Shown piece after piece: positions 15,718 through 27,100 of a DNA stretch of 64,000 nucleotides; within the stretch, counting starts at the first letter, position 1, and each line of letters starts with the position of its first letter. Origin of the DNA: a virus; the IMG/VR virus record IMGVR_UViG_3300046665_000361, positions 1 through 64,000 of that record. One strand, 5' to 3'. The notes below the pieces were generated by a model. The model saw nothing but the letters and a program-made list of their open reading frames with translations. It searched no databases and was not told the origin of the DNA. Made by a program: the position numbers and the translations under genes.

Positions 15718-18700
15718 TTACGTGACAGCATCTGGCCTGTGAACCGTCAGCGGGTTACGCGGAGCTGGTTCCGACCGGGTTACCATCGGCTGAGCTTTCT
15801 GACCATCGGAGTTAGAACCACTGCCCCGAGTAACAATAGCATCGATCTTCCCGGCGATCTCTTTCAGATAATCGCGAGATTCTGTCGCTATGGTCAGATA
15901 CTTCTGGAACACATCGCCCAGCTCGTTGGCAGAGGACTGACGTTCCAGTTGACCACGACTCTGAGAAGCCGCCGCTGCCGCATTACTTGGAGAGATCGCA
16001 GGTGCTTGAGGCGGAATCACCCCAGCATCGCCCACATCAATCGGAGCATTAGACGGCGCGTTAGGCGCAACTGGTGTAGCAGGAGCGGCAGTAGGTGCTG
16101 GAGTGTACGATGCAGGAGCCGTTGTACCTGCCCCAAGGTTAGCAGCATCCTTAGGAGCATTAGCGGACGCCGTAGCATCTGCGGCACTAACTGCTGCGCC
16201 AGCGGTTGTGGCAGTACTGGCTGGAGTATCGGCATTATCGCTGCCCGGCATTGCGCCGAACTTACTACCGCCCGCACCACTGTTAGTGGCAGCAGGATCA
16301 GCAGCGCGATCCGATACGCTAGTAGCACTGCCCGATGGCGGCAGACCCGCTTTCTTGAGACCGATGTTCATCCGGCGCTGCATATCCGCAAGAACTTCGG
16401 CCACTGTGCGAGTGCGACCTTTCTCCATGAACACCGACGGGTTGTTGCGGAAAGATAGCGGTTCAACGTACTGACTAGAAGGTGCACCTGGAGGAGCCGA
16501 CAAGAAACGCTTAGCCCCGCCCAGACCCAAGAAGTGGGCCATGTACAGTTGCAGGTCAGTGATGTCACCGCCCAATGATTTCTGCAAGCCCTCGTAGTTT
16601 TCCTTGAGGTAGCAGATACCGAGAATGGCGTTAGCCCTTGCATCGGTTCGAGGTGTATTCGGCGAGATACCGTACGTAGGACCGTACTTGGTCAGCATGT
16701 CTTTCCAAGTCCCTTTAACGAACTGGAACAAACCTGCCGCCGTACCGTTATCCACGTTCGGATCAAACGCTGATTCCACACCTGCTACTTGCAGAGCGAT
16801 CTTCGGATCAAAACCCACCATCTTAGCCGCGGATTCGATCAATGGACCCATCGTACCAACGCCCTTACCGTGTGCATCTGGTAAGGTATTGATGTCACCG
16901 CCCGTACCGCCGCCCGGATGCTCGACTTTGGTTCCGTTAGGAGCCGTCATCAGCATCGATCCAGTACCTGAGCCCGTGGTGCTCTGCCCAGTCATCCCGC
17001 CTGCTACTGCACCGCCGCCATAGATCTTCCCGTAGTTAGCCAGGGTAGGTCCGGTCTTACCGATGTTATTCTGATTACCGTTAGCCGTGGTGTTACCCAA
17101 TGCAACGTTGGTCAGTCGGTTACCGAACTCTGTGTTCTTGGAGTCAGTACGAGCCTGAGTCTCCATCCCTGCTACGTTCAGTACTTTGGTAGTGTCGCCA
17201 GAGTCGATACTGTCCAGGTACATCTTGACAGAACCCGGCATGGTTTCAAGCTCAACGCCTGGCCAAGGAGAGTTGACGATAGACCAGACCGACACCGTAC
17301 CAAACATCGTAGGTGCTTTAGCCGAGGTGGTTTCGTTCAACACTTCTTTCAACAACGGACCAGTGAGGTTCTTTGGCGCATCCTTGGCGTTACCATTGAA
17401 CCTGCGGCGACACGAGATTGCGTATTGCAGCAGCACCGGGATGAAACGGTTCTCCATCCAACGAATCACTTCGCTGTGAGCCACATCTCCGGAAGGCTTG
17501 AAGATATCCATCATCTTCGCTTGCAACTCGTCGGTATTACCGTTGATCACGGCTTTATCCGTGCCGCTGTACTGGATACGATCCCAGTAGATTTCTTCAG
17601 CGGCTTGCAATTGCTGACACTTATCGAGTTTCAACTCTTTCAAACCGTACGTCTTGTAACGCACCGCTGTCGGGATGTCCAAACTCTGAAGCTGCAAGTT
17701 TTGTCGAGTTGCCGCAGTTGCTGCAAACGATCCGGCACCGCCCAGTAACGCAGGCGCTACCTTGATCCCTTTCGCAATATCGTCAGGCGATGCACCTTTC
17801 GCAGAGACCGTAACAGTAGTCGCCGCAGCGACAGCTGCCGCATCACCCAGTTTGGCAGCGTTAGTTGCAAGCGTCTCGGCATTGTCCTTCTTCGTCTCCC
17901 GACGGTCACGGACCATTTTGACGGCATCGAGCACATCCCCAGAATCGCAATCTAGCTTACTATCGAACGGCGACAAGGATCTGTCGTCATAGACCGCTTT
18001 CATGTTAGGGATGTCGACGGTAGTCAGGAAGGTATCGATCTCAGAATCACCGATTCCAGTATCGGCCGATGACAGATCGGTATTGCCCCTGATCTTGTTC
18101 ATCGCAGCACAGTGCGCAATGTAGACCGGACGGAAACGTCGAGCGATCCAACCAAGGAGCTTGTTAAGCGCTTCCTGATCATCAGCCTTGAAGATCTTCA
18201 TGAAAGCACTCATGTCGATACCGTTAGGGTTCATCTCGCCAGTTCCGTCTGGCTTGATAGTTACGGCCCCCTTACACAGCCCTTCGAGCTGAATAACTTT
18301 CTCGACACGTTCTTGGTTGGTAGGACTCACCCCGTACTGCGTCATACGCAGATAGAGCAATGGCCATTTCTTAGCCTCGGACGATTTATACCAACGATAC
18401 CCTAGATAAGCGATACCGGCGACCGCTGCAACCCCAAGAACTACCGGGAGCGACAACGCGCCTACAATCGCACTACCTGCCGCAGCGGCACCAGAGATCA
18501 GTGCCCCACCTGCTGTAGCCAAGCCAGACAACGCCATGGAGCCGACTGCCAATGCCCCACGTCCAATCAGTCCAGCACCTGGGATCTTGCCGAGGACACC
18601 GCCTACTTTCTTGACGCCGTTCCACAGACCACCGGCCATGCGCCGAATACGGCCAGGACCACGTCTCCCGCCACGCCTGCCATGACGTCCACCGCCTTTG

Positions 18701-21700
18701 ATCTCCGACAGATCAGCAGCATCTTCAAGCAGGCTAGATTCTCCTGCTTCCTCAGTGATGTCTGCCAACTCATCGAGCTTGTCACCAAGATCCTTGTTCA
18801 GTTTCTTGATAGCGTCGACAACAGGATTATCACCCATCGCAGCCAAGGCGCCCATGCCAGCACCCATTGCTCCGTCTTTCTTCCGGCGCAGAATGTCTTG
18901 CCACGACCAATCCCGAACACCGTCATGGTCAGTGTCGCTAGCTGAGAACTTGGTCTGGTATTTGGATTTGAGGAGTTCGAGGATCTCAGTTTGCACCCGG
19001 AGTTGTTCGCCTTGGATTTCAACGGCAGCTTGTGCCATCTCCTCGTTCAGCATCCCAATCCCGCTCTTACCTTTACCAAGTCGGCCAAAGGTATTTCTCC
19101 AAAGACCACCTACGACTTTCTTACCAAGATTCCATGCGCCCTTATACGCCTTACCTACGAACTTACCGTAAGCAAGTGCAGCACGGGCAGCCAGCTTGAT
19201 AGCCGATCCGGATACCGCAGCGAAACCACGACCAATCGTGAACAGCAGCGACCCATTGCGGGTATAGAACGCTTTGTACTTCTCGATCTCTTCCTGAGAC
19301 ACGATTTCGGTGTTGTTGATATCGTAGACCGGACCTTTGATGTCTTTCAGTGACCAGATAGGCTCACCATCTTTGGTGCGGTAATATCCTTTCTTCATCA
19401 GGACAGATCGGATACGAGGTTCTTCATCCCCAGGGAAGTACGCATCAAACTGCGTGAACTGATCGAGAGCAACCTCTACCAATTTCTTACCAACCTTCCA
19501 CATGGTCCCGTAGGTGAACTTGAAGTAACCTGCGATACCTTTACCGGCAAGTCCTGCAACCTTCGCCCCAGCACGACCCAAGAACCCTGCCAGAGACTGG
19601 CCCTGGCCATTGTACAAGCCTTTCTTGAAGTCTTCCTCAGAGAGAACCTCATTCCCTTCCCGGTCAATAACCTTACCGGTAATGTCAGAGATCTTCTCGA
19701 CGATTTTATTGCTGTTGACGTCTTTGAAATACCCTTTGCGGATATCCCGAGCAGTCATGCGCGGATCTTCTTCACCGAAGACGTGGATGTCAGAGACTCC
19801 GAACCCATCGATCCGTTTGAACGGAAGCTTAGCACCAGCAACCCCGAGTTTAGCCCCACCCCACAGACCTTTACCGATCAGCTTGTAAGTGCCGAACGTA
19901 TAGTTCTTCATGGTGCGAGCTGACCACTTGGTAGCGCCCCACAGGCCGCCGAAGAATTTCTTGGCAGCATTGCGGACGGTCAAGTCGCCACTACCCGGTG
20001 CTCCACCCGGACCACCTGGATCGTTAGGATCACCACCGGCCCCAGGTCCTGCGTTATTAGGCAATCCATTAGCAGCAATGAACGCCAACGCTTGGTTGAT
20101 CATTTCGATCTGGGTCTTGAGGCCATCCAGACGGGTATGCGCTTCGGAGTCAGAGACTTTCAGCGGATCTGGCCATTCGATCTCAGCCTTGACCACAATC
20201 GCACCACCAGACGGTGGGAACGGAGGTGGTGCTGGAGGAGGTCCTGGCATCGGAGGCGGAGCGGGTGGCGGTACAGGACCTGGAGCAGGACCTGGGCCCG
20301 GACCATAGCGACGACGGCTGAAGTTACCGGTCAGTGCAGAATCATCCTCAACATCGAAGATACCCGCAGCGCGACGTTTACGAGCCAGATCTTCTTCGTG
20401 GAGACGTTTAGCTTTCTCCTTGACCGTCTCGTTGAGTTTGGTCTTCTTCTTCAGCTCGGTTTCATCACCAGCCAGGATCTGATCGTAGAGAGAATCCAGT
20501 TTGATGTTATCGCCGTTCCTACCATCCCAACCACTGATACCCAACTCACGGAACGAACGCCGACCAAGCACTGTAGACAGCGCATTGAGCTTATGTCCGT
20601 ATTCAGGCACCGTGTCCGCGGTTTGTTTGTACGTATCGCCGATATCGCGCGTCCATCTGGTTTTCTCTTCGTCAGCGTAGCTTTCTTGAGTATCCAGATT
20701 GATGTGGAACTTCTCAGCGATGAACTCCCTGATCTCTTGAGCAACGCTCGGATCAGTGTCAGTCCAACTGTCAGGCTTGACGTAGAACTCAGGCTTCCAA
20801 GGCATCTTGTTGGCCATCTGTCCCAACATCTTCTTACGCAGAGCACGTTTGGCTTCAGTCGACAGTGTATTGGCTTCCATCTCTGCCAACAAGTTATCGA
20901 CAGCGCTACGGACCGAATTGCCACTATCCTTAATAGCAATCTTCATGTGCTGCTGAGCAAGCGTAGAACGTTTGACAAGACTGCCTGTGTAGTGACTCCA
21001 GCCAGTTTCTTCCTGATCCTGACCCGTAGCCATGGTCTTGACCCAACGGTCAATAGACGCAAGCTGGGCAGGCAGGATCTCTGTTACTGTTTTGTAATAG
21101 AGGTTATCAAACTTCGCTTCGCCGCCAGCATCCAGTTCGTCAATACGTTGGCCGGCAATGGAAGTTCCAGCACTGTGAGTATCGAGCAGACCTTTAGCGC
21201 TCGCGTGAAGGAGGCCGAATTTGGAATCATAGTCAGTATCGCTCTTAGCGTATTCGTTGATGAGGGCGGCTGGGTCAGTAAGTAGTCGACGAAGGAAGTT
21301 ATCGCCACGACGAACTCCTGGAACTTGGTCAAGGTAAGGTTTAGCTTTCTTCGCGCCCCATTCTGCTGCACGGCCGACTTTATCGGCTACCCAGTCAGAT
21401 GCAACGCTACCCACGATACTGCCAGCCATTTGAGCCTTGCTGCGCCCAAAGCCTTCAGCAGCGCCCAGCTCGTTGTGGAAATCAATAGCGTTACCAAGGA
21501 AGTCAGCAGCATTCTTCTTGACGCCAGAGAACAACTTGGTGGCATAAGCGCCAGCAGACAATGCCAGACCTTGCACCAGTTTATTCTTGAGCTGCTGCTC
21601 GACGACTTCACGGTTACGCATCTTGACGAAATCAGGAAGCGCGGTGTTCTTGACGATAGCCTTGAGTGCTTTATCAGCACCACCGAAGAACTCACTTTGA

Positions 21701-22383
21701 GACTTCAGTGTACGAAGACCTACGTCCAGTTGACGATAACTGATTTCCAGGTGTTTGCGCTGATAATTGATCAGGATGTTATCTTGATACGCTACCAGAC
21801 GACCGATCCCTTTAGCCATCATCATGTCGACTTTCATCGACGCGCTGAAACGCTTCTGGTCACGTACACCTTTTACAGCATCGTTGAACTTGTTCTCGAC
21901 AGAGGACTGAGCCGTAATCTTCAGGAGATCATCGAGTCCTGCAATGTTCTCACCAAGTTCGTCGTGTTCTTTATACGACGATTTCTCAGTGGCGGACTCA
22001 GCGGCTTCGATAACGGACTTTGGCAACAGACGACGAAGAGCAGGGTTGTTCTTGAGCTTGCGTTGCATTGCAAGCATGTAAGGGTTGAGGTCTGATTGCT
22101 TGTCACGGAGTACATCTGCGATGCCTTCATCCAGCGCATCGTATGCATCCATAGCCTGACCATAACCCTTCGGGATAGCGCTCTTAATCAGGCGCTTGAA
22201 GAGGCTTGGGTCAGTCAGTCTATTCTTCAGACCAGATTTGAATCCGTCCTTGGCGTGGTGTATTGGCGACCTGTCATCTTTGGTCTCTGCAAAGGGATCA
22301 CCATCGTCACCCCAATCCATATCGTCAAAATTCAGATCGTCCAGGTCTCCCTCGCCGAAGTTGACTTCGTCTTTCTTGGCCAT
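15718..22383 (-). CDS. Giant virion protein with lytic transglycosylase domain (phiKZ gp181-like)
   Basis: 2221 residues, very close to the 2237 of phiKZ gp181, a tail-associated peptidoglycan hydrolase. The N-terminus is acidic, then long helical coiled-coil regions; a Pro/Gly-rich linker lies at about 691-726, alternating Gly/Ala-rich amphipathic modules at about 780-1090, a long hydrophobic stretch at about 1269-1333 that could enter a membrane, and an SLT-type domain at about 1838-1961 with catalytic E1870 in AGVESAFDP followed by GLFQF. The C-terminus is Ala/Pro-rich. It should cut the cell wall during DNA injection and may also set tail length. ATG at 22383; upstream ribosome site is GAGAG. 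Confidence 0.85.
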   Translation of the reverse strand: MAKKDEVNFGEGDLDDLNFDDMDWGDDGDPFAETKDDRSPIHHAKDGFKSGLKNRLTDPSLFKRLIKSAIPKGYGQAMDAYDALDEGIADVLRDKQSDLNPYMLAMQRKLKNNPALRRLLPKSVIEAAESATEKSSYKEHDELGENIAGLDDLLKITAQSSVENKFNDAVKGVRDQKRFSASMKVDMMMAKGIGRLVAYQDNILINYQRKHLEISYRQLDVGLRTLKSQSEFFGGADKALKAIVKNTALPDFVKMRNREVVEQQLKNKLVQGLALSAGAYATKLFSGVKKNAADFLGNAIDFHNELGAAEGFGRSKAQMAGSIVGSVASDWVADKVGRAAEWGAKKAKPYLDQVPGVRRGDNFLRRLLTDPAALINEYAKSDTDYDSKFGLLHASAKGLLDTHSAGTSIAGQRIDELDAGGEAKFDNLYYKTVTEILPAQLASIDRWVKTMATGQDQEETGWSHYTGSLVKRSTLAQQHMKIAIKDSGNSVRSAVDNLLAEMEANTLSTEAKRALRKKMLGQMANKMPWKPEFYVKPDSWTDTDPSVAQEIREFIAEKFHINLDTQESYADEEKTRWTRDIGDTYKQTADTVPEYGHKLNALSTVLGRRSFRELGISGWDGRNGDNIKLDSLYDQILAGDETELKKKTKLNETVKEKAKRLHEEDLARKRRAAGIFDVEDDSALTGNFSRRRYGPGPGPAPGPVPPPAPPPMPGPPPAPPPFPPSGGAIVVKAEIEWPDPLKVSDSEAHTRLDGLKTQIEMINQALAFIAANGLPNNAGPGAGGDPNDPGGPGGAPGSGDLTVRNAAKKFFGGLWGATKWSARTMKNYTFGTYKLIGKGLWGGAKLGVAGAKLPFKRIDGFGVSDIHVFGEEDPRMTARDIRKGYFKDVNSNKIVEKISDITGKVIDREGNEVLSEEDFKKGLYNGQGQSLAGFLGRAGAKVAGLAGKGIAGYFKFTYGTMWKVGKKLVEVALDQFTQFDAYFPGDEEPRIRSVLMKKGYYRTKDGEPIWSLKDIKGPVYDINNTEIVSQEEIEKYKAFYTRNGSLLFTIGRGFAAVSGSAIKLAARAALAYGKFVGKAYKGAWNLGKKVVGGLWRNTFGRLGKGKSGIGMLNEEMAQAAVEIQGEQLRVQTEILELLKSKYQTKFSASDTDHDGVRDWSWQDILRRKKDGAMGAGMGALAAMGDNPVVDAIKKLNKDLGDKLDELADITEEAGESSLLEDAADLSEIKGGGRHGRRGGRRGPGRIRRMAGGLWNGVKKVGGVLGKIPGAGLIGRGALAVGSMALSGLATAGGALISGAAAAGSAIVGALSLPVVLGVAAVAGIAYLGYRWYKSSEAKKWPLLYLRMTQYGVSPTNQERVEKVIQLEGLCKGAVTIKPDGTGEMNPNGIDMSAFMKIFKADDQEALNKLLGWIARRFRPVYIAHCAAMNKIRGNTDLSSADTGIGDSEIDTFLTTVDIPNMKAVYDDRSLSPFDSKLDCDSGDVLDAVKMVRDRRETKKDNAETLATNAAKLGDAAAVAAATTVTVSAKGASPDDIAKGIKVAPALLGGAGSFAATAATRQNLQLQSLDIPTAVRYKTYGLKELKLDKCQQLQAAEEIYWDRIQYSGTDKAVINGNTDELQAKMMDIFKPSGDVAHSEVIRWMENRFIPVLLQYAISCRRRFNGNAKDAPKNLTGPLLKEVLNETTSAKAPTMFGTVSVWSIVNSPWPGVELETMPGSVKMYLDSIDSGDTTKVLNVAGMETQARTDSKNTEFGNRLTNVALGNTTANGNQNNIGKTGPTLANYGKIYGGGAVAGGMTGQSTTGSGTGSMLMTAPNGTKVEHPGGGTGGDINTLPDAHGKGVGTMGPLIESAAKMVGFDPKIALQVAGVESAFDPNVDNGTAAGLFQFVKGTWKDMLTKYGPTYGISPNTPRTDARANAILGICYLKENYEGLQKSLGGDITDLQLYMAHFLGLGGAKRFLSAPPGAPSSQYVEPLSFRNNPSVFMEKGRTRTVAEVLADMQRRMNIGLKKAGLPPSGSATSVSDRAADPAATNSGAGGSKFGAMPGSDNADTPASTATTAGAAVSAADATASANAPKDAANLGAGTTAPASYTPAPTAAPATPVAPNAPSNAPIDVGDAGVIPPQAPAISPSNAAAAASQSRGQLERQSSANELGDVFQKYLTIATESRDYLKEIAGKIDAIVTRGSGSNSDGQKAQPMVTRSEPAPRNPLTVHRPDAVT

Positions 22384-22446
22384 ACCGAGTCTCTCTTTAT
22401 GGGAGTCTGTTATTCATAAAACTTTTGTCAGGTGAGGTGATCCGTC

Positions 22447-24126
22447 TTGAAACAGGACATGCTACCTGCGCTTCTGTGGATTTTGCACGCAGAAGACGCT
22501 GACTTGAAACACATCGCCGAGATTACGCGTACCGATATCTTTGACGGAGCCAGTAACGACTTCCATGATGAAGGGTTGTTTTCCACCCGCATCTTTGGAC
22601 TCGTTGGTTCGCCTGAGCGGGACGAAGTCTACGGTAAGATCAACCTCATGGTTCGCATCATCCATCCGAAGATCTATCGAGATCTGATCGGGATGCGCGA
22701 GCTATATAAGGATATCCTCGCTGGTACTCGTACTGCAAAGTTTGATACGGCGATTGGCGACTTCGTTCCGAGTATGGGTGAAGACGCTCAGACCGGTTAT
22801 TCTTTTTTCTTTGAAAACATGCAGAACATTTCTCTCAAGGCGAACAAGTCCCCGGCTCGCAGTGAGCGGATCAAGTTTCTTGAGCGCTGGCGTCATCGTT
22901 GGACCATGAAGAACCTGATCGTCATGCCAGCTGGTCTGCGCGACGTCGAGGTCGGTGACGATGGACGGCCTACCAAGCATGAGATCAACGATCTCTACTG
23001 GCGCGTACTGTCGGCCACCAAGACGATCACCAAGTCGAACGACATGATCTCGCCGGTGTACGACACAGTCAGACACCTACTTCAGAACAACGTCAATGAT
23101 CTCTACAAGTACATGGAGAACATGCAGGGCGGTAAAGGTGGTTTCCTCAAAGACCGCTGGGCTTCTCGCCGGGTTCGTGAAGGTACTCGCAACGTTCTGA
23201 CTTCGATGGACACCTCAGGTATCCATTTGGATTCACCGAACGTGCCGTCGTTTGACAGCTCGATGCTTGGCGTGTATCAGGCGGCAGTGTCGCTCGCGCC
23301 TCTGGTCATCCATTGGTTGCGTAACGGTTCAATCGCGAAGATTGCTACCGCTGGCGAAGGTGCAGTTCCGTTGGTCGATCCAAAGACCCTCAAACAAGTC
23401 TGGGTAGATCTTCCCCCAGCTGAGCGAGATCGTTGGACTACCAAAGACGGTCTGCGTGATGTGATCAACAGCCTGATTGATGTTGAGGCCAGACATCGTC
23501 CGGTAGTGATTGCCGGCAACTATCTGTCGCTGGTGTATCTGGGCGAAGAGTCCTTCAAGATCTTTGACTCGATCGACCAGTTGCCGAAAGCATTCGATAG
23601 CGCAGCGGTTCACCCTATCACACTGATGGAGTTGATCTATCTGGCAGGTTACGCTCACTGGAGTAAATACTTCACTGACATCGTTCGTTACCCAATTGAG
23701 GGTGATGACTCGACGTATCCTTCCAGGCTTTATGTTCGCTCCACCTCGGTAGGTGAAGTTCGCTACGAGCTCGATGATCACTGGCACCTGTCGAAGAAGC
23801 CTGAGAACATGGCTGTGGAATATCCGAAGTTTGGGTTGACCACTTACCATGACTCCGAGTCTCCTCATCCATCTCGTCTTTCTGGGCTGGGTGCTGACTT
23901 CGATGGTGACACCGGTTCAGCTACGACAGTGATGGTCAAGGAATCTCTTGAAGAGACCGAACGCTATCTCGGCACTCGTGCTGCATGGGTACGTCCAGAT
24001 GGCCGTCCTCGTGCCAGTGTGGTGTATGACACCGCAGAGCTCGTCGTCCGTAACCTGACCAGTCGATTCGACCATGTCCGTCAAGCGCCGACACCCAATA
24101 TCAAACATGTACTCGGCCCGGCATAA
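22447..24126 (+). CDS. Phage RNA polymerase beta-prime subunit, N-terminal half
   Basis: 559 residues. It carries the absolutely conserved metal-binding motif as GADFDGD, with aspartates 484, 486 and 488, preceded and followed by segments in the order of bacterial beta-prime; it ends about 70 residues after the motif, so it is only the N-half of the subunit. phiKZ-like phages encode beta and beta-prime as several genes, and the set next to the giant transglycosylase protein is the virion RNA polymerase that transcribes early genes after injection. TTG at 22447 is the start: GAGGTGA lies six bases upstream, whereas the first ATG (22459) is too far. The beta-prime C-half is not in this window. 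Confidence 0.85.
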   Translation: MKQDMLPALLWILHAEDADLKHIAEITRTDIFDGASNDFHDEGLFSTRIFGLVGSPERDEVYGKINLMVRIIHPKIYRDLIGMRELYKDILAGTRTAKFDTAIGDFVPSMGEDAQTGYSFFFENMQNISLKANKSPARSERIKFLERWRHRWTMKNLIVMPAGLRDVEVGDDGRPTKHEINDLYWRVLSATKTITKSNDMISPVYDTVRHLLQNNVNDLYKYMENMQGGKGGFLKDRWASRRVREGTRNVLTSMDTSGIHLDSPNVPSFDSSMLGVYQAAVSLAPLVIHWLRNGSIAKIATAGEGAVPLVDPKTLKQVWVDLPPAERDRWTTKDGLRDVINSLIDVEARHRPVVIAGNYLSLVYLGEESFKIFDSIDQLPKAFDSAAVHPITLMELIYLAGYAHWSKYFTDIVRYPIEGDDSTYPSRLYVRSTSVGEVRYELDDHWHLSKKPENMAVEYPKFGLTTYHDSESPHPSRLSGLGADFDGDTGSATTVMVKESLEETERYLGTRAAWVRPDGRPRASVVYDTAELVVRNLTSRFDHVRQAPTPNIKHVLGPA

Positions 24127-24141
24127 GAAGGGACAGTTACC

Positions 24142-27100
24142 ATGGCAGAAATGCTGCAATATCAACAGTATCGTCTTCGGTACACTTTGTTCCGGAATGC
24201 GCAGTTGGGTTTGCCTACCACTTACCCAATTGCTAAACTCCAGCTGCCTCGTTATTCCATCCTGCACTATGTCGCAGTTGATGGCGTAACGGTAGGGCCG
24301 CAGGCATCTGATCAGATCTTTCTGACCACATCGCAGATGCCTTTCATCGAACATGTGACCAAGTACAACAACCCGATCGGATCGCCCATCCGAGCGTTCT
24401 CGAACGTCGACCTCATGATCACCAACTACCGTCGAGTCAATCGGATCTTCCGACCTCTGCGTAAGTTGGAACGTCTCGAAGCCGACCCTCGTTCGACGGT
24501 GATCTTCAACTACAGCCTTCTGGCTCATGTTGTCAAGTATGCTGCATCGTTCCGGGCAAGCTGGTACATGTGGCGCAACATCTATCAGGAAGTTGTCAAC
24601 AAGGTGAACGAGCTGGGGGCTGTAAGTAACCGCCAGCAATTTATCGAGATGGAGCTGCCTGAAGTCATGCCGGCTCTGTCTGCTCTGCGTGAGTACAGCT
24701 CTCGTCAGACGTCTGACACTTTGTCTAAGATCCGGACTCCTGAGCTCAAGATGGTAGCGGATCTCTTCATGTGGTCCGGCAAGATGAGACACATGAGTCT
24801 GCTGGGACAGATCAAGCCTGAGTATTACAGTAAGGTTAACCTGATCGTTCGTCGCATGAACGGTTGGGTTGTGCTCAACCTTGGCTGGCTCAATGATCTT
24901 CGTTCTGATGTCGAACCGGTCGACGGCGAGGATGAGAAGCAGGCTCGTGAACGGGCAAAGGGCATGGACCCTGCGATGTTCTCTCTGCGCGTCCTGAAGC
25001 TGCTGACCCTGATCCATCAGGCTACCACTCCGATCGCTACGGACACTGCCGAGACTATCGTGCAGGACCCTCTGGTTGAAGAGAATCCTGAAGATGCGGC
25101 TATCGACGTCCAAGACTTCAATGTCGACGATGAAGATCCTCAGCAGAACAGCGAGGAGTTGGTCGATGACGACGCTGAGTTGCAAGCACTGGAGCGGGAG
25201 CTCGAAGAGCTTGATAAGCTGAAGGAGTCGGTACATCACATCGAAGAGCAGACTGACGATGAAGGTAACATCATCGAAACAGCACCGATCGATATCGATG
25301 CGTTGATCGCTAAAGGTAAGCCTGCTGAACCGGGGCAAGCCTTGATCAACAAAGCCGACGAGATGGCTTCCAAAGGGTTGCTGTCTCCCGGCGAGTATCG
25401 TCGACTGGTCAAGATCTCGAACGTGTTTGAAACGCTGCCTGATCCGTATGGTAGCGACAAGACGTTTAAAGAGGCGATGGAAATCCCTGAAGAAGATCTC
25501 ATCATCAAGCCAGTATCTCTGACTGATGACGATGTCGTGACTGATCCTTCGCTGACCCACTCTCGTGTCGATGCGATGGAAAAGCAGTACATCGAAAAGA
25601 TCATGGCCAAAGACATCATGCGGTGCGTCTCCTCGATGCAGCGTGGCGCTGTGGCTATTACCGGATACAGCATCGATCGGTATACCGATGCCGTGAATGA
25701 TCGTGAGACTCACATCGTCAAGTTTACACCGGCGTTGGGCGTTACCTCTACGATCAAGATCCCGGTGCCTGTGATCAAGCCTAACGGTACGTTCCTCTAT
25801 AACGGTACGAACTACCGCATGCGTAAGCAGCGGGCCGACTTGCCGATCCGTAAGGTATCTCCAACCCGTGTGGCTTTGTCGAGCTATTACGCCAAAGTGT
25901 TCGTTGAACGCTCTGCGCGCAAGAAGTTCAGCTACAGTAACTGGTTGCTTGCACAGCTTATCCTGAAGTGTCGTGATCCTGATGATGCGCACATCTCGAA
26001 AGCTGTGATCAGTACCGTGGCCAACTACAAAGCTGACGTGCCTCTGATCTACAGTACAATTGCAGGTTCCATTGCTGCGTTTACTGTCGACAAGTACGAT
26101 CTCTTCTTCGACTATAACCGTCGGGTTGAGAAGATGGGTTATTCGGCTGAAGAGCTCCAGCATGAAAAGCCTGGCTGGGTGTTGGTAGGTCGAAACCGTA
26201 AGACCCCGCTGTTGATGGGTCCTAACGGCATGATCTATGCAATCGAAGGTGAAGGTCTGGTCGATATTGACACGATCGAGAACTTGGCAGGGATTGAAAC
26301 TAATCCATTGTCAACACCTACGTACATGGCTGAGATGAAGATCTATTCGAAGACCCTCCCGACTGGCTTCTGTTTGGCCTATCTGCTGGGCATCGATGGT
26401 CTGCTCAAGGTCATCAAAGCAAAACCTCGCCGGGTGGTGATTGGCGAGAAACTCAACCTGCAAAGCAACGAGTACGCGATCAGGTTCAAGAATGAAACGC
26501 TCGTCTTCAATCGCGATAACATCTACGTGTCGATGTTGATGAGTGGCTTCAATCTGTATCAGAACGTGATCAAGAACTACGACATCGAGTTGTTCAACGA
26601 TCGCGATGTATACGCGGCGGTGCTTGACCGAGATGGTACAGGTAGTCGCTATCTGCGTGAGTTGGATTCGATGAACATTTTCTTCGTCGATCCGATGACT
26701 GAGGATTTGTTGCGTTGGATGAATGAGCCTACCACGTATACCGAGCTGCTACTGCGCGCTGTGCAGATGCTCGTGACAGATGTGGTGAAATCAAGGCGAG
26801 ACGACAAGACCGGTTTGGTACAAGGTCTTGAACGGGTGAGGGGATACGAGCGTATTCCTGGGATGATCTACGAGACTATGTCTAAAGCGATGCGGGCGTA
26901 CAATGCGCGTGTAGCCTCGGGCAGATCGTCTGTACAGATCAACCCTAATGACGTGACCAACGCGATTGTACAAGACCCTACGACTGCTCCAGTGAACAAC
27001 ATCAACCCTGTCCATGCGTTGCGTGAGCGGGAAGTGATTACGTTCGGTGGGCGCGGTGGGCGGTCTCGTCGTGCGATGGTAGCGTCTGCTCGGTTGTTTA

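Noticed and set aside
20092-21285. Plus-strand open frame of 397 codons opposite the giant tail gene
   Set aside because: Opposite a 2221-codon gene with recognisable domains; no ribosome site.
23917-26163. Minus-strand open frame of 748 codons across the RNA polymerase genes
   Set aside because: It lies opposite clear beta-prime and beta motifs, has no ribosome site, and its residue composition (many His, Arg, Gln, Val) is typical of the antisense of coding DNA.
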